From assembly GCA_027084065.1 (NCBI GenBank), contig JALWLR010000263.1:1-10749 (forward strand): a stretch of 10,749 bases of DNA. Reading direction: 5' to 3'. This DNA is from Helicobacteraceae bacterium. Lineage in GTDB: Bacteria; Campylobacterota; Campylobacteria; Campylobacterales; Sulfurimonadaceae. Position 1 is the first letter of the stretch, and each line of letters begins with the position of its first letter. The notes below the pieces were generated by a model. That model worked only from the letters and a program-made list of their open reading frames with translations, was not told the DNA's origin and searched no databases. Below are positions 1-5,855 of this stretch, piece by piece. Made by a program: the position numbers and the translations under genes.

Positions 1-78
1 AATGGTGAAGCACATGCAAAAGGGGGAGAAAACTCTCCGGTAATTATGATATTTGACATTAAAAAAGAGAAAAAATGA
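1..78 (+). CDS. C-terminal end of a probable LptA (LPS transport periplasmic protein), truncated by the window
   Basis: Frame 1 is open from the first base and stops at TGA 76-78, giving 25 residues that include SPVIMIFDI and end in a lysine-rich tail. The short PV-hydrophobic segment resembles the last strand of an OstA/LptA beta-jellyroll domain. LptA would carry LPS across the periplasm between LptC and LptD. The stop overlaps the next start as ATGA, so the gene is translationally coupled to yihA. The identity rests mainly on the gene order lptA-yihA that I associate with Sulfurimonas-type genomes. With only 25 residues visible, another periplasmic protein cannot be excluded. Confidence 0.5.
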   Translation, partial: NGEAHAKGGENSPVIMIFDIKKEKK

Positions 79-704
79 TAGACATAGTCGATGCAAAATT
101 TATAACTTCAGCACCCAATGTAAAGGCCGCACCGCCATCCCAAGAGCAAAACGAAGTCGTCTTTATGGCGCGTAGTAATGCAGGTAAAAGCTCTTTGCTC
201 AATGCTTTGACAAACCATAAAAACCTTGCAAAGGTTTCATCGACTCCTGGAAAAACGAAGCTCATCAACTATTTTGATGTTACGTTTATGGACAGAGAGA
301 CAAAAGAGAAACTCACTGCAAAGTTTGTTGATCTTCCGGGGTTTGGTTATGCAAAGGTTTCCAAAAGTCAAAAAAGCGACTGGGAGAAAAACCTGACAGA
401 CTATATTAAAAAGCGTAAGCAAATCAAACTTTTCATACATCTTGTAGATGCGCGTCATCCCGATCTTGAAATAGACAAGGGAGTGTTCTCTTTTTTACTA
501 CAACATGCAGAACCTTCACAACAAATTTTGCAGGTATTTACAAAAATAGATAAGCTCAATCAAAAAGAGCTCAGTGCTCTCAAGCGAGCATATCCGGATG
601 CCTTGATGGTTTCTAGTAGCAAAAAAAGAGGTATTAAAGAACTTGTAGAGATTATTTACAATGTTTTAAAAGAAGAAGAAGAAACAGAGCATGCAGAAGA
701 TTGA
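75..704 (+). CDS. yihA: Ribosome-biogenesis GTPase YihA/YsxC (EngB)
   Basis: A 209-residue TRAFAC-class GTPase of the EngB family, which assists late assembly of the large ribosomal subunit and is usually about 195-215 residues long. The G motifs are visible in order: P-loop ARSNAGKSS (32-40), the G2 region with STPGKT (56-61), G3 DLPG (86-89) followed by the family-typical FGYAKVSK, G4 TKID (156-159), and a G5-like SSSKK (180-184). The P-loop usually reads GRSNVGKSS. Here the first Gly and the Val are both Ala, while the GKSS that contacts phosphate is intact, so activity is expected. The ATG at 75 overlaps the preceding stop. The 3' end overlaps the next gene by 14 bases. Confidence 0.97.
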   Translation: MIDIVDAKFITSAPNVKAAPPSQEQNEVVFMARSNAGKSSLLNALTNHKNLAKVSSTPGKTKLINYFDVTFMDRETKEKLTAKFVDLPGFGYAKVSKSQKSDWEKNLTDYIKKRKQIKLFIHLVDARHPDLEIDKGVFSFLLQHAEPSQQILQVFTKIDKLNQKELSALKRAYPDALMVSSSKKRGIKELVEIIYNVLKEEEETEHAED

Positions 705-1155
705 GTTTGACAAGGCCACACTAAAAGATATAGAGGCAATGCAGAAAATAGTGGAGCCTGAAGTCCAAAACGGCATCATTCTTCCAAGAACCAACGATGA
801 AATAGCCACAAATATTCGTTCTTATACGCTGGCGTTTGAAGATGGTGTTCTCGTAGGATTTGCGGCACTGCACATTCATACCTCCTACCTTGCCGAAATC
901 CGCTCACTAATTGTGCATGAGCAGTACAGAGGACGCAAAATCGGAGAGCAGCTCATACAAAAACTCCTCAAAGAAGCTGAGTCGTTAGGCGTACAAAAGG
1001 TGCTCGTACTTACTTACAAACAGAGCTTTTTTGAGCGTCTTGGTTTTTACGAGATTCCAAAAGAGTCATTGCCTGAACATAAAATCTGGGCAGACTGTAT
1101 CAAATGTAAACATTTTCCCGTATGCAACGAAATATCACTTATAAAAGTTTTATAA
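691..1155 (+). CDS. GNAT-family N-acetyltransferase, resembling short N-acetylglutamate-synthase-like enzymes
   Basis: A 154-residue protein that is essentially one GNAT domain. It has an N-terminal strand and helix with an ATLKDIEAM-type start, a central beta strand AEIRSLIVHEQYR (68-80), the acetyl-CoA pyrophosphate loop RGRKIG (80-85), and a late FFERLGFYEIP segment (113-123) typical of the family. The tail HKIWADC..C.....C has cysteines at 136, 139 and 145. I associate a KxWxDCxxC tail with short single-domain ArgA-like acetyltransferases of delta- and epsilon-type proteobacteria, which would make N-acetylglutamate for arginine synthesis. That substrate is an inference: no arginine gene is nearby and the neighbours concern the envelope. 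The start lies inside the end of yihA, and the end overlaps the next gene by 34 bases. Confidence 0.85.
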   Translation: MQKIEFDKATLKDIEAMQKIVEPEVQNGIILPRTNDEIATNIRSYTLAFEDGVLVGFAALHIHTSYLAEIRSLIVHEQYRGRKIGEQLIQKLLKEAESLGVQKVLVLTYKQSFFERLGFYEIPKESLPEHKIWADCIKCKHFPVCNEISLIKVL

Positions 1156-1577
1156 AGTACGTTGTATGGAGTCTTTTGTTTGCTCTGTACGCCGCTCTCT
1201 CAACTGTGTATCTTTTTTTACCGCCTATGATCGGCGTACTTTTTTTACTTTTTCACTATGCACAAACAAGGAAAAACAGCCTGCTGCTTCTCTTCGTACT
1301 TATAGATGTCGTCATTCTTGAAGCTCTCAAAGGCTTTCTGGCTTTTTCCCTGCTTTTGTATTTTTTGTTACAAGAGCGCTTTATCATCCCGAAAATCAAG
1401 CAAAGTATCAATGCACGTCATCTTCGCAATTTTCTTTATGTAGCATTTAGTTATTTTGGTTACTTTCTTTTTAGCGCATTATTGGCTCAAATCTTTTTAT
1501 TGCCAAGAATCGAACTCGATTTTTATATAGTTTATTATATAGTTGTGGAGTTTCTGATAGTGAGTATAGCATTATGA
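1122..1577 (+). CDS. Small multi-spanning membrane protein, MreD-like by size and position
   Basis: A very hydrophobic 151-residue protein with about five membrane segments (roughly 12-47 as a hairpin, 52-66, 70-86, 103-127 and 133-151) and few charged residues outside KIKQSINARHLR (91-102). The size, topology and position directly before mrdA fit MreD, the elongasome membrane protein that usually sits between mreC and the PBP2 gene. No sequence motif proves this, and mreB and mreC are not in the window. The ATG at 1122 lies within the GNAT gene with no clear Shine-Dalgarno site, and later in-frame starts would cut the first membrane segment. The TGA overlaps the mrdA ATG as ATGA, so PBP2 translation is probably coupled to it. 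Confidence 0.72.
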   Translation: MQRNITYKSFIKYVVWSLLFALYAALSTVYLFLPPMIGVLFLLFHYAQTRKNSLLLLFVLIDVVILEALKGFLAFSLLLYFLLQERFIIPKIKQSINARHLRNFLYVAFSYFGYFLFSALLAQIFLLPRIELDFYIVYYIVVEFLIVSIAL

Positions 1578-3361
1578 GAATAAAGTTCATTATAGCTCTT
1601 TTTATCTCCGTTGCCGTTGCACTGCTTGTACGAGTCTATTATCTTGCTATAGAATCCAATCATTATTATGAAAGACTCTCACTCAACAATACAATAAAAA
1701 CTGAATACATCGCACCCGTACGAGGAGAAATTCTTGATAGAACGAACAGACCCGTTGCAATCAATCAGCTTGGCTTCAAAATCAAACTCAAGCCTCATCT
1801 GCGTTCAAAAAAGCACATAAAAGAGTTCAATGACGCTATAGACTATCTTTTAACACTTTTTCCAGATTTGAACAAAGAAAAAATCATAAAAAAATACAAA
1901 CGAAAAGACTCCTACTACAATCATGAGTATATAGACATAGTAGATTTCATTCCCTATAAAGAGATGATGCCAAAATACTCAAAACTTCTTTTGCATAACA
2001 ACATAAAAGTCGTTTCAGCTCCTAGACGTTACTACCCCTTTGGGGATATTGCCTCACATGTTATCGGCTATGTTTCCAAAGCCAACAAAAAGGAGATAGC
2101 TAAAGATCCGACTCTTGAGCTTATAGGCTATACCGGTAAAAACGGCATAGAGAAATACTACAACAAATTTTTAGAAGGCGAACCGGGCAAAAAAGTTGTT
2201 CAAGTCAATGCCAACAACCAAATCATCAAAGAACTCTCCTATACACCTCCTAAAGAGAACAGAAAACTGACTCTCAACATCGATATGGAACTTCAGCGTT
2301 ACATTTCCAAACTTTTTCAAAAAAAAGCCGGTGCTGTCATTGTTATGAAAACGGATGGCTCCATTTTGGCAGCAAGTAGTTTTCCGGAGTATAATCTAAA
2401 TACATTTGTTACCGGTATTTCCACAAAAGAGTGGCTCAAACTCACAACCAGTCTGGACAAGCCTTTTACAAACAAACTTATAAACGGTCTCTATCCTCCC
2501 GGTTCGACGGTAAAAATAGGTCTGGGACTCATCTACATCACTACACGCCTCTATCCTGCATGGAGTGTTTTTTGTACGGCACGTTTTCCCCTTGGAAAAC
2601 GGGTTTTTCGATGCTGGAAACATGGGGGGCACGGAAAAACGAATATAGTCAAAGCCATACGTGAAAGCTGTGACGACTACTTTTACAAAGGAAGCTTGCA
2701 AGTGGGCATAAAAATCATGAGTGAAGGGCTTAAACGTATGGGACTTGGTAAAAAAACGGGAGTGGATCTACCCAACGAATTTATAGGTACCGTCCCGTCA
2801 CGCGAGTGGAAAATGCGAAAATATGCTCAACCATGGTACATTGGAGAAACACTCAATACCTCCATAGGGCAGGGTAATATGCTTGTTACCCCTATGCAAA
2901 TAGCCTCATTTACGGCTCTTATGGCAACCGGAAAACTTCCCGTACCCCATTTTGCAAAACTCATAGGAGATAAACCATACAACCCAAAACCAAAAGATGT
3001 ACTGACATCAAAGGAAAAACGTCGCCTACCTATTATACGCAAGGCGATGATGGAAGTTTGTAACTATCCAACCGGAACAGCGACACACTATCTACATGCA
3101 AAAGTGAAAATTGCTGGAAAAACGGGAACGGCGCAGGTTATAGGGATAAAACAAGACATCAAAAAAAGGATGCTAGAACATGAACTCTCATACTACTCAC
3201 GTTCACATGCTTGGTTTACTACATATGGCCCCTACAGACATCCGCAAGTTATTGTAACTGTTCTTGTGGAGCATGGCGGACACGGCGGTGCTGCCGCCGG
3301 AAGTATGGTATCTGATATTTACAACTGGCTTTTAGAGCACAAATACATCTCGCGTCGTTGA
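1574..3361 (+). CDS. mrdA: Penicillin-binding protein 2, elongasome DD-transpeptidase
   Basis: A 595-residue class B penicillin-binding protein that crosslinks peptidoglycan during side-wall growth with RodA. One N-terminal membrane anchor (about 4-24) is followed by the pedestal region, including PVRGEILDRTNRPVA (48-62) and RRYYPFGDIASHVIGYV (151-167). The transpeptidase domain has catalytic STVK at 311-314, SCD at 365-367 (the SxN/SxD motif) and KTGT at 516-519. The length fits PBP2 and the early part lacks the features of FtsI. Between the first two motifs sit C334, C347, H353 and C366, a spacing suggestive of a metal site. It is the last gene of the + strand operon and ends just before a hairpin. 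Confidence 0.97.
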   Translation: MRIKFIIALFISVAVALLVRVYYLAIESNHYYERLSLNNTIKTEYIAPVRGEILDRTNRPVAINQLGFKIKLKPHLRSKKHIKEFNDAIDYLLTLFPDLNKEKIIKKYKRKDSYYNHEYIDIVDFIPYKEMMPKYSKLLLHNNIKVVSAPRRYYPFGDIASHVIGYVSKANKKEIAKDPTLELIGYTGKNGIEKYYNKFLEGEPGKKVVQVNANNQIIKELSYTPPKENRKLTLNIDMELQRYISKLFQKKAGAVIVMKTDGSILAASSFPEYNLNTFVTGISTKEWLKLTTSLDKPFTNKLINGLYPPGSTVKIGLGLIYITTRLYPAWSVFCTARFPLGKRVFRCWKHGGHGKTNIVKAIRESCDDYFYKGSLQVGIKIMSEGLKRMGLGKKTGVDLPNEFIGTVPSREWKMRKYAQPWYIGETLNTSIGQGNMLVTPMQIASFTALMATGKLPVPHFAKLIGDKPYNPKPKDVLTSKEKRRLPIIRKAMMEVCNYPTGTATHYLHAKVKIAGKTGTAQVIGIKQDIKKRMLEHELSYYSRSHAWFTTYGPYRHPQVIVTVLVEHGGHGGAAAGSMVSDIYNWLLEHKYISRR

Positions 3362-3368
3362 GATAAAA

Positions 3369-3400
3369 CAAAATGCCTTCTAAGCAGCGAAGGCGTTTTG
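3369..3400. terminator. Hairpin terminator shared by the convergent mrdA and antiporter genes
   Basis: The arms CAAAATGCCTTC (3369-3380) and GAAGGCGTTTTG (3389-3400) pair over 12 positions with one wobble pair, around an 8-base loop. Read on the - strand the hairpin is followed by TTTTGTTTT, a good rho-independent terminator for the antiporter operon. On the + strand the tail is weaker (GTTTTG). Most of the hairpin lies inside the last codons and stop of the antiporter gene, so the two convergent genes share it. Confidence 0.8.
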
Positions 3401-4318
3401 GACGAAGAGGGCGAAAATAATGAGTAAAAAGATAGCCCCGGCTTTATTGTAGAGCTTGTTTGCAAGGATGAAAAGCAGTGCAAGAGAAGCTGCGACCATT
3501 ACATAAAGGTCATATTTTGAAGCTGCCAAATCGATAGTAAGTGGATTTACAAGAGCGGCACTTCCTAAAACCATCGAAAAGTTAGCGACATTCGAGCCTA
3601 TGATGTTTCCTATGCTCATCTCCGCATTACCTTTTCTAGCAGCGACGATGGAGACGACAAGTTCTGGAAGACTCGTACCAAAAGCAAGCAGGAAAAGACC
3701 TATGAGCCATTCACTTACACCAAAACTGCGAGCGATGTTCGAGCCGCTTTCTACTGCAAAATTCGCTCCGCCTACCGTTAGCACAAATCCCACTGCAAGC
3801 AGCGCTATTGTAGGCAGCCACTTAAAGTGTTTTACATCGACATCATCTTCATCTATCTCTGCATTGAGAGCCTCTTTGGCGGATGTAAAAAGAAACAGCA
3901 GGTAAGAAACCATAAGCAGAAGAAAGAGCGCACCGTCAAAGCGTCCCACAACACCGTCTTGAATCATCAAAAACAAAATCACAAGAGGAATGACAATCCA
4001 TGCACTGTCAAGATTGAAAAGGTCTCTTTTTGGATTCATCTTTTTCGAAAGGAGAAACACGATCCCAAGGACCAGGGTAATGTTAAAAGTCACACTCCCA
4101 ATGACGTTTGCAACCGCCATATCGCTTTTATGATGATACGAAGCGACAATGGATGCCGCCATTTCAGGCAGGCTTGTCCCAAAAGCCACCAGCGTTGCGC
4201 CTATGACATAATGGGAGATGTCAAAACGCAGCGCTATTTTTTCCGACTCTTTTATGATAAAGTCAGCTCCAAATATCAAAGCCGCCATCGATACGACAAA
4301 TATTGCAAAATCGATCAT
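3380..4318 (-). CDS. CaCA-family sodium/calcium-type cation antiporter (YrbG-like)
   Basis: A 312-residue inner-membrane protein with about ten membrane segments and the inverted alpha-repeat pair of the Ca2+/cation antiporter superfamily. Alpha-1 contains VAFGTSLPE (44-52) and GSVTFN (74-79). Alpha-2 contains LAFGTSLPEL (211-220) and GSNVAN (241-246). The central acidic stretch (154-162, EIDEDDVDV) is the cytosolic loop between halves. Both glutamates that bind the ions (E52, E219) are present. Alpha-1 has Val where the family often has Asn (GSN), but the flanking Ser and final Asn are kept. The likely role is Na+- or H+-driven Ca2+ export; the actual ions cannot be read from sequence. Its ATG overlaps the ybeY stop, so both come from one mRNA. 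Confidence 0.92.
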   Translation of the reverse strand: MIDFAIFVVSMAALIFGADFIIKESEKIALRFDISHYVIGATLVAFGTSLPEMAASIVASYHHKSDMAVANVIGSVTFNITLVLGIVFLLSKKMNPKRDLFNLDSAWIVIPLVILFLMIQDGVVGRFDGALFLLLMVSYLLFLFTSAKEALNAEIDEDDVDVKHFKWLPTIALLAVGFVLTVGGANFAVESGSNIARSFGVSEWLIGLFLLAFGTSLPELVVSIVAARKGNAEMSIGNIIGSNVANFSMVLGSAALVNPLTIDLAASKYDLYVMVAASLALLFILANKLYNKAGAIFLLIIFALFVQNAFAA

Positions 4319-4737
4319 ACTTCTTCACTCCTAACTATTAGACTGTTTGGCAGTGCAAGTGCACGAATAAGTTTCTCCTCTTCGCGACGCATTTCGCCGT
4401 TGTCTACTTCATGATCGTATCCGAGTAGATGCAGCAGTCCGTGAATGAAAAGCAAAGTGAACTCTTCATCAGGCGTATGTCCCAGGTTTTCGGCAACCTC
4501 TTCGACCTTGTCTACAGAAATGACAATAGTCCCAAGAGGAGCATTTTTCATCTTTTCATAAGGAAAACTCAAAACATCGGTCGCTTTGTCAATGCCTCTG
4601 TAGGCTTTGTTGAGTTTTTGAATTTCGGCATTGTCGGTCACGATAAGCTCAATGTTTTTTTTGGTATATTTAGAAGCTATTTTTAAAAGAAGGGCTTCGT
4701 CGGGTTGGAATTTCGTTTTATTGTCTATCTCAATCAT
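4315..4737 (-). CDS. ybeY: Endoribonuclease YbeY, 16S rRNA 3'-end maturation and ribosome quality control
   Basis: A 140-residue zinc metalloprotein of the UPF0054 family. The signature HGLLHLLGYDH (99-109) supplies the three zinc histidines H99, H103 and H109, and the family-typical YRGIDKATDVLSFPY (46-60) carries the conserved arginine. I chose the ATG at 4737. An in-frame TTG at 4755 would add six residues (MGIISF) but is spanned by a TATAAT box and has no ribosome site, so it is unlikely. The ATG has no Shine-Dalgarno sequence and sits 7 bases after the -10 box, suggesting a leaderless mRNA. The stop overlaps the antiporter start by four bases. Confidence 0.95.
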   Translation of the reverse strand: MIEIDNKTKFQPDEALLLKIASKYTKKNIELIVTDNAEIQKLNKAYRGIDKATDVLSFPYEKMKNAPLGTIVISVDKVEEVAENLGHTPDEEFTLLFIHGLLHLLGYDHEVDNGEMRREEEKLIRALALPNSLIVRSEEV

Positions 4738-4772
4738 AAACGAAATTATACCCAACGAGGCTTAAGAAGCAA
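4738..4772 (-). promoter_or_regulatory. Promoter of ybeY-antiporter operon, predicted leaderless
   Basis: On the - strand a perfect TATAAT occupies 4750-4745. A partial -35 TTGCTT lies at 4772-4767 with a 16-base spacer. The 7 bases TTCGTTT separate the -10 box from the ybeY ATG, so transcription should begin on or next to the A of the start codon. The previous gene on this strand ends at 4777, close enough that some read-through is also possible. Confidence 0.65.
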
Positions 4773-4776
4773 TTTT

Positions 4777-4983
4777 TTACGCAGTAATGTTAAGATTCAT
4801 TCCCAATCCCGTTTGAACGGCTACTTGCTGCTGTCTTTGTTGTTGCATCTGCTCTAACTGTTTTTGTTGTTGAGCCGAATCTTCAAGAATTTTCGATATG
4901 CTGTTTTCTTGCACTTCCATCGATTTTTTTAGTGCGGTAATACCGTTTGGGGTATTTGGAGTCGTACTTGCCGATACATTCAT
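4777..4983 (-). CDS. Small Gln-rich protein resembling the YjfB putative motility family
   Basis: A 68-residue protein without a signal peptide or membrane segment. A variable Ser/Thr/Pro-rich start leads to an amphipathic helix ALKKSMEVQENSISKILE (17-34), then a Gln-rich helical stretch (38-53, eleven Gln in sixteen residues), and a hydrophobic tail LGMNLNITA (60-68). The layout of a short helical protein ending in LGxNLxI-like residues matches small YjfB-type proteins (PF14070), found in flagellated bacteria but with no firm biochemical role. The family call is from pattern memory and is moderate. It has the best Shine-Dalgarno in the window (AAGGAGGT, 4995-4988) and its own -10 box at 5025-5020. 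It stands alone, with no flagellar gene nearby. Confidence 0.7.
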   Translation of the reverse strand: MNVSASTTPNTPNGITALKKSMEVQENSISKILEDSAQQQKQLEQMQQQRQQQVAVQTGLGMNLNITA

Positions 4984-4987
4984 AACG

Positions 4988-4995
4988 ACCTCCTT
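4988..4995 (-). promoter_or_regulatory. Strong ribosome binding site of the YjfB-like gene
   Basis: AAGGAGGT on the - strand, four bases from the ATG, is a near-perfect anti-16S match. Most other starts in the window show only AAGG/AGGA or none, so this small gene is probably translated at a high level. Confidence 0.8.
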
Positions 4996-5019
4996 TTCTT
5001 TTTTTCAATTTCTCAAATC

Positions 5020-5050
5020 ATTATAACTTAGTTATGATAAAATTTGCTTT
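5020..5050. promoter_or_regulatory. Overlapping divergent promoters for queC (+) and the YjfB-like gene (-)
   Basis: The - strand has a perfect TATAAT at 5025-5020, giving a leader of about 30 bases that includes the strong ribosome site. The + strand has TAAAAT at 5038-5043, seven bases (TTGCTTT) before the queC ATG, and an alternative TATGAT at 5033-5038. No good -35 is seen for either, as is common in Campylobacterota sigma-70 promoters. The space each polymerase would need upstream covers the other's -10 region. A 13-base palindrome, ATAACT-T-AGTTAT (5023-5035), lies across the centre. Confidence 0.6.
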
Positions 5051-5734
5051 ATGAAAACAAATTACGAAAACAAACGCGCAGTCTGCATCATAAGCGGCGG
5101 AATGGACTCCACTCTTGCGGCATATATGATGAAAGAGCGTGGATATGAGATAATTGGTCTGCATTTCAACTACGGGCAGAGAACAGAAAGAAAAGAGCTC
5201 GCATGTTTTGAGCAAATTTGTGACGCTTTGGAAGTGCAAGAGCGGTATGTACTCGATATGGACTTTTTCAAACAGCTTGGTGCTTCAGCGCTAACAGATG
5301 AAAAGATAGATGTCCCAACAGGTGGCATAGAAGAGGGGATTCCGGTAACATACGTTCCTTTTAGAAACGGGATTTTTCTTTCTATGGCGGCAGCTATTGC
5401 CGAAAAGCATGCTGCTTCGGCAATTACCATAGGTGTCGTCGAAGAGGACAGCAGTGGATATCCAGACTGTAGAGAGAGCTTTATAGAAGCTATGCAGCGT
5501 GCTATCAATCTTGGCACGAAAGAGGAGACGCACATTACTATCGAAATGCCGCTTGTACATCTTAAAAAGTCCCAAATAGTACAAAAAGCACTCCAAATGC
5601 ATGTTCCTTTGGAGTTGACATGGAGCTGCTACCAAAATGAAGAGGAAGCGTGTGGCGTATGCGACAGTTGCCGTTTGCGCCTTAGAGGTTTTGAACAAGC
5701 CGGAGTGAAAGATCCAATCCCGTATACAGTTTAA
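5051..5734 (+). CDS. queC: 7-cyano-7-deazaguanine (preQ0) synthase QueC
   Basis: A 227-residue cytosolic enzyme that converts 7-carboxy-7-deazaguanine, ATP and ammonia to preQ0, the precursor of queuosine in tRNA. The ATP PP-loop SGGMDS is at 15-20 and a further family motif, YVPFRN, at 101-106. The zinc site is formed by C193, C201, C204 and C207 in the pattern Cx7CxxCxxC near the C terminus. The length is normal for QueC. The ATG at 5051 has no Shine-Dalgarno sequence and lies 7 bases after a -10 box, so the mRNA may be leaderless. The other preQ0 genes (queD, queE, folE) are not here. The stop region overlaps the open frame of the following YgjP-like gene. Confidence 0.97.
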   Translation: MKTNYENKRAVCIISGGMDSTLAAYMMKERGYEIIGLHFNYGQRTERKELACFEQICDALEVQERYVLDMDFFKQLGASALTDEKIDVPTGGIEEGIPVTYVPFRNGIFLSMAAAIAEKHAASAITIGVVEEDSSGYPDCRESFIEAMQRAINLGTKEETHITIEMPLVHLKKSQIVQKALQMHVPLELTWSCYQNEEEACGVCDSCRLRLRGFEQAGVKDPIPYTV

Positions 5735-5855
5735 AGTACTTGATATTCTTTGGATTGTCGATGGTAGGCTCAAACACAGTTACATTCAAATCGACGAGTA
5801 TAAGAATATAACGCTTAAAACTCCTTACAAAAACAGAGAGCATGCGCTGAATTTA
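5709..5855 (+). other. In-frame N-terminal coding extension of the YgjP-like gene lacking a standard start codon
   Basis: The frame of the YgjP-like gene is open from just after TGA 5706-5708 through 5855, 49 codons with no ATG, GTG or TTG. From about 5733 the translation looks like the usual family N terminus: it includes GRLKHSYIQI, then NITLKTPYK, then a helix leading into EKKEKWLRTKL. The best near-cognate start is ATA at 5724, which would begin QFKVLDILWIVDG and overlap the queC end by 11 bases. ATT at 5754 is another. A frameshift, a recent start-codon mutation or a sequencing error are alternatives. Confidence 0.65.

Noticed and set aside
74..268. Small - strand frame opposite the yihA start
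   Set aside because: It is antisense to the conserved GTPase P-loop region, with no domain and no ribosome site.
3827..4414. 195-codon + strand open frame across the antiporter gene
   Set aside because: It is fully antisense to the CaCA antiporter and the ybeY end, has a Lys/Arg/His/Ser-rich low-complexity translation and no ribosome site. The - strand genes carry clear family motifs.
4735..4755. TTG start six codons upstream of the ybeY ATG
   Set aside because: The TTG region overlaps the -10 box and has no ribosome site. The YbeY N terminus is normal from the ATG.
5043..5049. TTTGCTT before queC as a sigma-54 -12 element
   Set aside because: No GG lies at the required upstream distance, so a sigma-54 promoter is not supported.
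5726..5740. RF2-like programmed +1 frameshift at the queC stop (GTT TAA A)
   Set aside because: No well-placed internal Shine-Dalgarno is present (the nearest GGAG is over 20 bases upstream) and QueC ends at its normal length. It is kept only as an alternative in the YgjP start finding.
5291..5773. 160-codon - strand frame opposite queC
   Set aside because: It is a shadow of queC, with a Cys/Phe/Arg-rich translation and no recognisable domain.
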